This document shows positions 10,301 to 17,581 of a DNA stretch of 20,616 bases, piece after piece. This stretch comes from Saccoglossus kowalevskii (Eukaryota; Hemichordata; Enteropneusta; Harrimaniidae). Location: the NCBI RefSeq assembly GCF_000003605.2, contig NW_003146292.1:79504-100119 (forward strand). Reading direction: 5' to 3'. Position 1 is the stretch's first letter. Each line of letters begins with the position of its first letter. The translations under genes were made by a program, and so were the position numbers. The notes under the pieces are model-generated. The model saw nothing but the letters and a program-made list of their open reading frames with translations. It did no database searches and was not told the DNA's origin.

Positions 10301-13300
10301 CAGTTGCATTTTGCTACAATGCAGCACGATTACAATAAATGAATCTGTATAACAAATATCACTTGAAACGTCAGGGTTACTTGGGTACCCGTGATGCAAT
10401 GTGACACTTTGAATCTGAAGTGTTGGGTTTATACTCGTCCTCAAAAATGTCACTGGAGTTCCGATACTTACGTCAAAGTGTTTAACTGTGGACGTTGTGT
10501 GAATATTAACTACTCGGACTTATTTTCTATACGCAGAAGCATATGCCCTAAAGGAGGTCGCCAGAGTAATCAATGCCCCTGAACAGAGGAGTGCCAATCT
10601 CACTGTACCGGCTCCACCACCGATGAAACCAACCTCTTTTGATTCAAGAAATGTAAAATACCAAGTGGTGAAGAGGCCAGTGACTCCAGTGGATCAACGA
10701 GATCATTGGATCGCCTGGAGAACTAAGACACCCTCAACGCCAGGAAAAGTGAAACCACTCTACAACCCACCGTTGGCGAAATACAACAAAACGAGGTACA
10801 AGCGATCCCACACACCATCGCCACCGCAGCCTCCAGCAATCAGCGAGGAAGAACCGCCCAGGCCAATGACAGCACCAGGAATAAGAGTGTATACTCCTCA
10901 AAACAGACCAATAGCGCCCTCTCCACCCCCGAAAACACCTGTTGTCGTAAGTATAGTGTTCAATTACATTTTAACCTTATTAAATCATTGTAATGGTGGT
11001 ATGTGCGTCGCTAAATTATTAACCATAAAGCCCCTTTCACAATTGGTGCCAAACAGGCTATAACGGCTTGCGACTCGAAATTGTTCCCGTTGTACGACTC
11101 GTTGTAGCCGTTGTACCACTTATTGTACGATCCAGATGCGACAAAATGGTCGCATCTCGGTCGGGAAAAAAACCGTGCTGCTCCGATATTTTGAGCGACT
11201 GACGCGATGAAAAATAATTGCACGACAGGCAGTACGAGTGTTGTGCGACTTTGCACGCACTCGTAAGACCCCGAACGAGTGTTGCACGAGTATTTTCATG
11301 TCGTACGATGATGCGTCTATTGACTATTGGAATGCCTGTCTTGCCCCCTTTGCAACGTTGTACGATTTTTTTTTCACCCCCAATATAAGCTCGAGAACTC
11401 CTGAGCTTTCATTCCAAATACGTACGATTTTATATATTGCTTGCGACTCAAAGACAACACTTCTACAACAGGACGGAAAAAATATTTTCGAAAAAAAAAA
11501 TTATCGCACGAGTGAGGCGCCAATTATGAAAGGGGCTTAATGCACCACGAGTGCCCAAAACTTAACACCTCTATTAGTACATATGTGCACAAAGTTTTAT
11601 ATTGTCGTTTTATTTTTTGTTTTTGTCTTTGAATGTTTTCATGCATTGTTTGTATTTATTGTATTAGTGTCAGTTAGTGGTATTTATTTACTGTCTATAG
11701 GAATCACCAATACCGCCATCACCACCAGCAGAAGACATTTACGATCAATCGACTGTTCCCGTGTGTGATGATGCAGCGAGTGTAGATGTACCATCTGTTC
11801 GAAACGTTGCATGTAGTCCGATGGTACGTCTTCAGTATGACACATTATTATATATTTGTCTCGTATTATAAACAGATTCTGTCTTGCTATTGCACGAGTC
11901 TTCCCTCTTTATCCAGTTGTCTAACTATTATTCTGATCGTGGTTACCGTTAAATTCACAATCGATAGAGCCATCATTTGTTATTGCGAGACTTACATTGT
12001 CTATCAATTAGGTTCATAGGTTGGCATTTATTCGTAAACCGTAATGAAGTAAGCGATCTACCCGGTTCTATGATTTGGGTGCGGCTTTCAACTTGACCAT
12101 TCTATGGGCTGTAAATCTTCCATACTTGAAATCAATGATAAACTAGGGGTGTACTTTGTGACGCCATTCACCACGACACCGCTGCACAATAACGGGCGAT
12201 ACATGACAGACTCGGCCTGTCGCTCATTGTACCCAAACACATTATTTAACTCGTTGTGGCTTTGTCTTTCATTGTACAGATCTGAGTCGTTGTGATCGCG
12301 TCTTTCGTTGTACAAACCACGTTAATCGACGCACCGTTTCTTGTGAACAGGAATATCAATTTATACATTATAATAGTAAAAAGTCATTTCGAAAATCGTT
12401 TAGACGCGCTGTTGTAGTTTAGAAAGTCAGAGCAGGTGTTTTTAGTTTTCACACGTAAGAACGAGAGTCTGGTATGTCGCATTCAATTCAATTGTATTGT
12501 TAATGAATGGTGTGATTTACGTTGTGATGTGGAATTTTACCGTTGCTGATTTCGTTCTACAATACTTGTATATTGTATGACTGTTAACGCCGCAGGGGTT
12601 CAACACGCCATAACTTAACTTGGCGATGAACATTGGGCGAAGCTTGTTTAAAAAAAATATTGGTGCGACGTACATTATAAAACTGTACTGTACAACAAAT
12701 ACGATTGATGACAATCGCTTATGTTGCTGGTTCGCCAGTGTCTTGAATCAGCCGCACCCACACTACACTGACAAACTCGGTACTCAGTTCTGATCAATTT
12801 CGTCACGTGTGATCGCAACATAATTTCTATATTCATAAAACCTATAATATATGCGCTGTTACGTGTTAACCCCAAATCAAATAGTTATGGACCGGTGACG
12901 TCACCCAAGCTAAAACGCAAACGTTCATGAACAACATTATTTCTAGTTTAGCGTTAAATAAATCAATAATTCAATGAAAAGTCCGTTGAAATTTCCTGTT
13001 GGCAACTTCCGGTGTAAATCATGCAAACGGAAACTCTGCAACATGTTACTTCTTAATGACATCCGCCATATTGTCTAGATTACCTGAGTCGTGAACTGGG
13101 AATGTGGCATATGTAGCACCAACTAGGATGGCGTGATTGCCATGGCAACGAGTTGTTAAGAGGGTAAAGTAAAATTCTGACGCTCGTTGTAAAGCGTCCG
13201 AGGAACTTGAAGGGTTCACCATGCCCCTTTCCGTGATAAATTTACCTGACAACTATTACTTCAATCCAATGCGATGGACGTGGCTTAGTAATGGAGTGAA

Positions 13301-14638
13301 TGCGACTGACAAGTTATCGCGTTATGCTGGAACGTATTCGACTGACAAGTTGCCACGACATGTTGGGCCGAGTTCGACAAACATGTTGCCGCAACATGCA
13401 GAACCGATCACATTAGCGGTTCATGTAAGCATGGAACATACTTTTACTAGTGTTACGAACACTACGTTGTAGTAATTAAGTTGGTATCAGTAAAATAAAA
13501 TAATGGGTAGTAAAGCAGACTAGTTGAGAGTTCTTAAATATACATAATGTATTTTATGATAGTATTCATGTTCACAATGATGAAATAACAACGTTTTTTT
13601 TTCTACAGAGACCAGACACCACGATGTCTGTCTCCAGTGAAGCTGCAAGGGAAATGATGCTTCATCCACGTCTCAAACCCTGGGTAAACAGCGCCAATGA
13701 CTATGGTAATACCAATAAGTATTCTTTACACCGTGATGCGAGTATATGTACATAATTCAGTATTGGATGAACCAAAATGTTATCGGACGCCACATGCAAA
13801 AATGTTAAACAGAAAGTAAACTAACAAGAGTATAAGTACACAAGCAGGCATGCTACCAATACGCTTGACGTTTGACAATAAAACTTCCTATTACTACATT
13901 TACTTTCCAGAGAAACAAGTTGCTTATAATTTGTTCAAGTCCTTAAATGGTGGAAAATCGGCGTCCATGGCGCGCTCAATAAGTGCAAATGGATACCAAT
14001 CACCTGTACCAGCTTACGAGAGGATGGTGAAATCCGCAAGACCACAGAGAGGAGTTCCTACGTCAACTCAGTATGGCTACGACCAATCTGAGCTTCACCC
14101 ACATCGTGCTGGTATGGAAGATGAAGTAGTCCGAGAGTGGATGCAAGAAATTGAAAAGAAAATCAACGAGTGAGTAAAATAAATAATCGTAAGAAATTAA
14201 TTGTAAGGAGTTAATATCAGGCCAAGAAAAATGTGACCGAGAAATGTGTTAAGAACTTTATGTTTGCATTCAGTACACCTATCAGGAAGCCCAACACATA
14301 TGCGTGCATATATTATCCTACTAACACCAGTTTTTATTGGGTTATTTCACAGGCGTGCAAAGACTCCACAGCCCGAGTTTCATGCTAGACCTTTATATCA
14401 GCTCCCAGTACATCGTCAGCAACGTCCTTGTTCCCGACAGCGATTGAAAAAGCCACCTGCGAAAGAATACACCCACGAGAACAGCTTCTTTGCTAACGCG
14501 AGTCCAACTGGACGTGGCCACTTCATAATCGCTCCTGACTGGGTTTCCGAAGGTTTAACAATAAGAAAATTGAACGCACAGGCATTGGCAAACAGAAAAC
14601 GCCATCCTCCACCTGGTTGCTATGCTGCACGAGCCTAA
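1181..14638 (+). CDS. Multi-exon gene for an unrecognised basic proline-rich protein, possibly cilium/microtubule associated
   Basis: The model is join(1181..1333 or 4514..4552, 5987..6140, 9108..9206, 10537..10946, 11701..11823, 13609..13705, 13911..14169, 14353..14638). Every intron is GT-AG, and intron phases after the first exon run 0,1,1,0,0,1,2 without conflict. The spliced frame is open for 1581 nt (526 aa) from the distal start or 1467 nt (488 aa) from the proximal start. Distal-form layout: residues 1-51 carry TTYQDMF and NNPHP motifs. Residues 52-145 are charged and largely helical in character. Residues 150-290 are Pro/Arg/Lys/Thr-rich and probably disordered. Residues 300-435 contain an aromatic, basic segment and the helix EVVREWMQEIEKK. 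Residues 432-526 end with GRGHFIIAPDWVSE. I see no signal peptide, membrane span or catalytic motif, so a structural or scaffold role is most likely. The axonemal suggestion rests only on motif style. AATAAA lies at 14817. Confidence 0.8.
1428..1446. repeat. TA dinucleotide microsatellite
   Basis: A 19-bp alternating TA run. Confidence 0.95.
2057..2070 (-). promoter_or_regulatory. RFX X-box consensus match
   Basis: GTTGCCATGGTTAC on the plus strand, read on the minus strand, fits GTNRCCATRGYAAC exactly. Near matches lie at 1997-2010 and 2136-2149. Function is inferred from the RFX binding consensus. Confidence 0.45.
4514..4552 (+). CDS. Candidate proximal (alternative) first coding exon, 13 codons
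   Basis: The ATG at 4514 sits in a good context (GCCATGT) and encodes MSSYYRSPSPTTS. It ends at a near-perfect donor, GTAAGT, at 4553 in phase 0, matching the phase-0 acceptor of the next exon at 5987. An in-frame TAG at 4490-4492 supports this ATG as the first codon. The same TAG overlaps a possible acceptor (TTTTTGACTAG). A 60-bp in-frame cassette exon, 4493-4552, spliced after the distal first exon is therefore a second reading. Ser/Tyr/Pro-rich short N-termini of this kind are common in disordered cytoskeletal proteins, but that alone is weak evidence. Confidence 0.55.
4553..5986 (+). other. Intron after the proximal first exon
   Basis: It holds the 37-bp minisatellite and an X-box-like site on the minus strand at 5729-5742. 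No other exon is needed, since the flanking exons join in phase 0. Confidence 0.65.
5211..5469 (+). repeat. 37-bp minisatellite, seven copies decaying rightward
   Basis: Units start at 5211, 5248, 5285, 5322, 5359, 5396 and 5433. The first four are close to GTAATCGCCGTACACTGTGC followed by CATCGCCGG. Copies five to seven keep the 37-bp length but diverge step by step. The period is not a multiple of three, and open frames on both strands here are by-products. It lies in the intron just after the proximal first exon. Confidence 0.95.
5987..6140 (+). CDS. Internal exon, charged helical region
   Basis: The acceptor GTTACAG ends at 5986 and the donor GTAAGT begins at 6141. Only the frame starting in phase 0 is open, because both other frames carry stops. 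It ends one base into a codon (phase 1). The peptide starts DFLEPKHRVDKDVRLQER, then IQVAVKDYLDRLRERENPK, and ends EQKPKYR. Regular spacing of hydrophobic and charged residues suggests one amphipathic helix of about 30 residues. Both candidate first exons join to it in frame. Strong splice sites and biased coding-like composition make it one of the firmest exons. Confidence 0.87.
6216..6229 (+). promoter_or_regulatory. RFX X-box consensus match in intron
   Basis: GTTGCCATAGTAAC fits GTNRCCATRGYAAC exactly, 76 bases after an exon donor. RFX factors bind this motif in ciliary genes. Regulatory use here is inferred. Confidence 0.45.
8074..8288 (+). CDS. Possible alternative terminal (or cassette) exon, Asp-rich
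   Basis: An AG at 8072-8073 (AACTTCAG) is followed by a frame open to TGA at 8286-8288. AATAAA signals sit at 8280-8285 (overlapping the stop), 8288-8293 and 8310-8315. Entered from the phase-1 exon ending at 6140, it would add about 71 residues: KDECD, a run of DVDDDIDDD-type repeats, then non-repetitive sequence with LIPALSKQENATATPQ and a terminal DLVNK. The acidic part is built on a GACGTT/GACATT hexamer array, so some openness is a by-product of the repeat, but the frame stays open well past it. A 141-bp cassette, 8074-8214, ending at GTTTGC would also keep phase 1. The acceptor has a poor pyrimidine tract, so support is modest. Confidence 0.33.
9108..9206 (+). CDS. Internal exon of 33 codons, Lys/Arg-rich helix
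   Basis: The acceptor GGCTGCAG ends at 9107, with a T-rich tract about 30-55 bases upstream. The donor GTAAGA begins at 9207. The exon is 99 bp and enters and leaves in phase 1, exactly matching the exon ending at 6140 and the one starting at 10537. It encodes KDKKVLFSFVKPSSGQ followed by a basic helix with KKAREADRKQMQRE. That helix runs smoothly across the next junction into KAYALKEVARVI. Phase agreement on both sides and continuity of the helix are the main evidence. Because it is a multiple of three, it could also be skipped in some transcripts. Confidence 0.8.
9207..10536 (+). other. Intron, 1.33 kb
   Basis: This is AT-rich intron DNA. Just after the donor there are two copies of a short sequence ending CTACACTCCGCTTCAAC, at 9228-9256 and 9292-9326. 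I see no other structure or gene. Confidence 0.75.
10537..10946 (+). CDS. Largest exon, proline-rich basic region
   Basis: The acceptor TATACGCAG ends at 10536 and the donor GTAAGT begins at 10947. It enters with two bases completing a split codon and leaves in phase 0. It encodes a short helix (AYALKEVARVINAPEQR), then a Pro/Lys/Arg/Thr-rich segment with YQVVKRPVTP, DHWIAWRTKTPSTPGK, PLYNPPLAKYNKTRYKR and repeated PPRP/PSPPP stretches. S/T-P pairs are frequent (TPV, TPS, TPG, TPSP), so phosphorylation or WW/SH3-type binding is conceivable. The exon begins upstream of the internal ATG at 10623. Splicing, not that ATG, defines it. Confidence 0.92.
10947..11700 (+). other. Intron, 754 bp, two thirds of it a MITE
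   Basis: This intron lies between two exons in phase 0. A transposon-like element fills 11029-11537. The remaining right part is T-rich and ends in a TATAG acceptor at 11700. Confidence 0.85.
11029..11537. mobile_element. 509-bp MITE-like DNA transposon with 22-bp TIRs and TAA target duplication
   Basis: The ends 11029-11050 and 11516-11537 are inverted repeats that agree at 20 of 22 positions. Both begin AGCCCCTTTCA and continue through AATTGG. Directly outside lie matching TAA triplets at 11026-11028 and 11538-11540, as for a 3-bp target site duplication. TAA/TWA duplications are typical of the PIF/Harbinger superfamily, so that assignment is reasonable but not proven. The interior repeats the word TTGTACGA in both orientations. 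Open frames inside are short and do not look like transposase, so the copy is non-autonomous. Confidence 0.8.
11701..11823 (+). CDS. Internal exon, 41 codons, Pro- then Asp/Val-rich
   Basis: The acceptor CTGTCTATAG ends at 11700, after a long T-rich tract. The donor GTACGT begins at 11824. It is in phase 0 on both sides and a multiple of three. It encodes ESPIPPSPPAEDIYDQ followed by VPVCDDAASVDVPSVRNV. It continues the proline-rich region of the preceding exon and moves into a more acidic linker. All 41 codons are open in the predicted frame. Confidence 0.85.
13203..13424 (+). CDS. Possible optional exon with three 12-residue repeats
   Basis: A 222-bp stretch lies between an AG at 13201-13202 and a good donor, GTAAGC, at 13425. 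It is open throughout, in phase 0 at both ends, so it could sit between the exons ending at 11823 and starting at 13609 without breaking the frame. It encodes NLPDNYYFNPMRWTW and then three 12-residue units at 13303-13338, 13339-13374 and 13375-13410 of the type STDKLPRHVGPS. The repeat period (36 bp) is a multiple of three, so the repeats keep frame. The acceptor lacks a pyrimidine tract, which is the main reason for doubt. Confidence 0.27.
13303..13410 (+). repeat. 36-bp tandem repeat, 3 diverged copies
   Basis: Three contiguous 36-bp units start CGACTGACAA, CGACTGACAA and CGACAAACAT. They have diverged, but all are free of stops in the plus frame described for the optional exon. Confidence 0.8.
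13609..13705 (+). CDS. Internal exon, 32 codons
   Basis: The acceptor is excellent: a long T run then CTACAG ending at 13608. The donor GTAATA begins at 13706. It enters in phase 0 and leaves in phase 1. It encodes RPDTTMSVSSEAAREMML and then HPRLKPWVNSANDY. The Ser-rich start leads to a short amphipathic helix, then the aromatic/basic HPRLKPWV. The split codon at its end is completed by AG of the next exon to give Glu. Confidence 0.87.
13911..14169 (+). CDS. Internal exon, 86 full codons
   Basis: The acceptor TACTTTCCAG ends at 13910. The frame enters with two bases and would reach a TGA at 14171, but a strong donor, GTGAGT, begins at 14170, so the exon ends in phase 2 and the stop is spliced away. 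It encodes KQVAYNLFKSLNGGKSAS, a Ser/Tyr/Pro segment with PVPAYERMVKSARPQRG, and a C-terminal acidic-basic helix with DEVVREWMQEIEKKINE. Reading into the intron would give a shorter protein, which is a possible retained-intron form. Confidence 0.9.
14353..14638 (+). CDS. Terminal coding exon with GRGHFIIAPDWVSE block
   Basis: The acceptor TTATTTCACAG ends at 14352. One base completes the split Glu codon, then 94 codons run to TAA at 14636-14638. It encodes RAKTPQPEFHARPLYQ, a very basic stretch (RQQRPCSRQRLKKPPAK), and HENSFFANASPTGRGHF-IIAPDWVSE. It ends RKRHPPPGCYAARA. The Gly-Arg-Gly-His-Phe to Trp-Val-Ser-Glu block looks like a conserved domain and would be the best query for homologues. 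I do not recall the family with enough certainty to name it. Confidence 0.92.
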
Positions 14639-14840
14639 CACTGATTGGATATAAGATTATGGAACGTTGCACCGACTGAATAACTCTTGACCAATTCGAA
14701 GATAGCGATTTGTCACGTGGAGGATTATAAACCAATATACGATAACCTTATGAATGTATTTACATATTGTTCGGACAAGTATCCAGTAGATCCACGTTCG
14801 AGTGTGCTTAATTTTAAATAAAGTTAATCTTTTTGGTAAT
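14639..14840 (+). other. 3' UTR
   Basis: AT-rich sequence follows the stop up to the polyadenylation signal AATAAA at 14817-14822, with cleavage presumably 10-25 bases further on. Confidence 0.65.
14817..14822 (+). terminator. Polyadenylation signal AATAAA
   Basis: This canonical hexamer lies about 180 bases after the stop of the main gene and is followed by T-rich sequence, as expected for a cleavage site. Confidence 0.7.
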
Positions 14841-15881
14841 TTAAAATGCAAAAAAGTCCTTAACAAAAATAGTCTTTTAAACACTATGCAATCACATGTA
14901 AAACACTTTTCATGATTTTTCTGTGCAAGGTAGTTCAAGTTTTTATTAAATATCAGCTTTAAATAGTTTAGTGTTTTAAAAATAACACGGTACATGAAAT
15001 AGGTTTGAAAGACCGTTCATGCAATTTATCACATGCACAGTGGTTTTAGAGATTTTTGCTTAGAAGTTATTTACATAATGTCACAGTGTATATCAATTGT
15101 AATTGAATCTATAACTCTGTAACGTTATAATTGGTTTATCGTAGACGGTTGCAGTTTTAATATGTATTGTAATTTGTTGACTGTTAATTTGTTACACATA
15201 TCTGATTCTGTTTCAAGAACTGCGTACTATATATTTAATTATAAATAGATTTTTCGTAAGCTCTAAAGTAAAACCGTCCATTTAATACAGACACAATTTA
15301 GAATCACTGCCGATCACTTATGAGTATACTGGTTATATAGAGTCGCCCTCTATTTATAGACTATTTATAATATTACTAGTATTCCCATAATTCCACGCAA
15401 TTATATCCGTCACATGTATACCGGTTGTCACTGGGCGTCATTTATATTACAGTTGAATTCTGTGTCAATATGGTTTGTTTTAATTTCATTTAGTGGCAAA
15501 ACGAAAATACACCATTTAGATATTATCTGGTCCTCGTAATACTAGTATGTGTACACTAAAGTAAAGTTTGACAAATTAAATAACCCAAAACCCATCAAGA
15601 TTGTGCGATATGAGAGGGTGTCTGTCAAATCTCGCGAGATGTGTGGACGGAGGAACGCCGAAAGTAATGTTTTGGTATGAATTCGATTTTCAAGTCACGT
15701 GCAATCTTATTTCGAGCAAATTGTACATAAATTGTTTGTAAATAAAACAAATCTGGACTTTATGCTATTTTTAAAATATAAAAAGTATTTGTCACACTAT
15801 GAGTATGCATGTTATACATGTGAACATTTGTTTGTGCTGTTAGCAGTGGAATTATTATTTGGAATTATTTATATGCACTGT
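14841..15881. other. Intergenic AT-rich DNA
   Basis: I see no supported gene. A TCTCGCGAGA palindrome lies at 15630-15639. A short ATG frame at 15610 (MRGCLSNLARCVDGGTPK) runs into GTAATG at 15664. An AT-rich minus-strand open frame of 112 codons near 14657-14995 is low-complexity and covers the 3' UTR. Confidence 0.6.
15630..15639. promoter_or_regulatory. TCTCGCGAGA palindrome, possible core-promoter element
   Basis: This is a perfect copy of the TCTCGCGAGA motif, known from animal work as a CGCG-type promoter element of TATA-less genes. It stands out in AT-rich DNA and lies 1.9 kb upstream of a candidate terminal exon. Its function here is inferred. Confidence 0.4.
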
Positions 15882-17395
15882 GTCATTGAGTGACTGATGC
15901 AGAGTAGCCGAGTGTGTCATTTAGTGACTGGTGCAGAGTAGCCGAGTGTGTCATTGAGTGACTGATGCCCGAGTAGCCGAGTGTGTCATTGAGTGACTGA
16001 TGCCGAGTAGCCGAGTATGTCATTGAGTGACTGATGCCGAGTAGTCAAGTGTGTCACTGAGTGACCGATGCAGAGTAGTCAAGTGTGTCATTGAATGACC
16101 GATGCAGAGTAGTCAAGTGTGTCATTGTGTTACTGATGCACGGTAGCCAAGTGTATCATTGAATTACCGATGAACTGTAGCTGGGTGTGCCATTGAGTGA
16201 CAGATGCACGGTTGTTGAGTGTGTCAGTAGTCGAATGTGTCATTGAGTAACTGTTGAAGAGTAACCAAGTTTATCATTGAGTTACTGATGCACGGTAGCT
16301 GAATGTGTCATTGAATTACCGATGAACTGTAGCTGGGTGTGCCATTGAGTGACAGATGCACGGTTGTTGAGTGTGTCAGTAGTCGAATGTGTCATTGAGT
16401 AACTGTTGAAGAGTAGCCAAGTTTATCATTGAGTTACTGATGCACGGTAGCTGAATGTGTCATTGAATTACCGATGAACTGTAGCTGGGTGTGCCATTGA
16501 GTGACAGATGCAGAATAGCCAAGTGTGTCATTGAGTTACTGATGTACGGTAGCCAAGTGTGTCATTGAGTTACTGATGCACGGTAGCCAAGTGTGTCATT
16601 GAGTTACTGATGCACGGTAGCCGAGTGTGTCATTGATTTACTGATGTACGGTAGCCAAGTGTGTCATTGAGTTACTGATGCACGGTAGCCAAGTGTGTCA
16701 TTGAGTTACTGATGCACGGTAGCCAAGTGTGTCATTGAGTTACTGATGCACGGTAGCCGAGTGTGTCATTGATTTACTGATGTACGGTTGCCAAGTGTGT
16801 CATTGAGTTACTGATGCACGGTAGCCAAGTGTGTCATTGAGTTACTGATGCACGGTAGCCAAGTGTGTCATTGAGTTACTGATGCACGGTAGCCAAGTGT
16901 GTCATTGAGTTACTGATGCACGGTAGCCAAGTGTGTCATTGAGTTACTGATGCACGGTAGCCAAGTGTGTCATTGAGTGACTGATGCACGATAGCTGAGT
17001 GTGTCTTTGAGTGGCGGATGAACTGTAGCTGGGTGGGCCATTGAGTGACAGATGCACGGTTGTCGAGTGTGCTGAGCGTTCCATTTAGTAACTGATGCAG
17101 AATATTCGAATGTGTCACTGGGTGACTGATACAGAGTGACCGAGTACGTCATTGAGTGATACAGAATAGCCAAGCGTGCCATTGAACGACTGATAAGAGT
17201 AGCCTAGTATGTTATTGAGTAACTAATGTATGGTATCCTAGCGTGTCATTGAGTGACTGATACAGATAGTTAAGTATGTCATTGAGTGAATGTTGTACTC
17301 TAGCCTGATGTGTCATTGAGTGACTGATATACAATAGTCGAGTGTCATTGTGTCTGAATTAGTGTGTCATTGAGTGACTTATGTACGTCAATTGT
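15882..17395 (+). repeat. 1.5-kb minisatellite of about 34-bp units with higher-order structure
   Basis: About 44 units of the form GTGTGTCATTGAGTTACTGA followed by TGCACGGTAGCCAA. The middle part, about 16520-16980, is nearly uniform and both flanks are diverged. A 152-bp higher-order unit repeats near 16160-16500 (for example the GAATTACCGATGAACTG block at 16161, 16313 and 16465). A 136-bp unit (four monomers) repeats at 16635 and 16771, marked by GATTTACTGATGTACGG. Open frames across it on the minus strand are repeat by-products. Confidence 0.97.
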
Positions 17396-17515
17396 CATGA
17401 GTGAATGCAAATGTGTTTTTATGCTGTATTTTCTATACTTTGAGATACTACTGCTAATGTAAATATATCTCTGGATACAACAATTGACTAAACAACGTGA
17501 ATTCATTTACTACAG

Positions 17516-17581
17516 ACAGATACAGGTGAATTGTTATGTAAAACAGAAAAAGAAGAACCGGCGGAATCCCTAAAAGAGTAG
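17516..17581 (+). CDS. Candidate terminal coding exon of an unidentified transcript
   Basis: The acceptor TTTACTACAG ends at 17515. Phase 0 gives 21 codons and TAG at 17579: TDTGELLCKTEKEEPAESLKE, an acidic-basic tail that looks coding. AATAAA signals follow at 17623-17628 and 17636-17641. A second frame, entered with one base, also stays open to TAA near 17570 and would fit the phase-2 donor at 14170 as an alternative end of the main gene. The upstream exon is not settled. One option is a short ATG frame at 15610 ending at GTAATG in phase 0, with the minisatellite inside the intron. Confidence 0.4.
   Translation, partial: TDTGELLCKTEKEEPAESLKE

Larger units (their letters stand above)
11824..13608 (+). 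other. Intron, 1.79 kb
   Basis: The flanking exons join directly in phase 0. The intron contains a degenerate 36-bp repeat at 12251-12322, a perfect palindrome GGTGACGTCACC at 12894-12905 with a CRE core, an X-box-like site at 13136-13149, and an optional in-frame exon candidate at 13203-13424. Confidence 0.7.

Noticed and set aside
11238-11540. 100-codon open frame inside the MITE
   Set aside because: It runs to the very end of the terminal inverted repeat and has no transposase-like motifs. It is a by-product of the element.
14657-14995. 112-codon minus-strand open frame
   Set aside because: AT-rich, Leu/Ile/Lys/Tyr-biased composition, overlapping the main gene's 3' UTR, with no splice or promoter support.
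16936-17182. Minus-strand open frames in the minisatellite
   Set aside because: They simply translate the 34-bp tandem unit and change frame with it.
15882-17395. CRISPR-like array
   Set aside because: Units are head-to-tail without unique spacers, in a eukaryotic context. This is a minisatellite.
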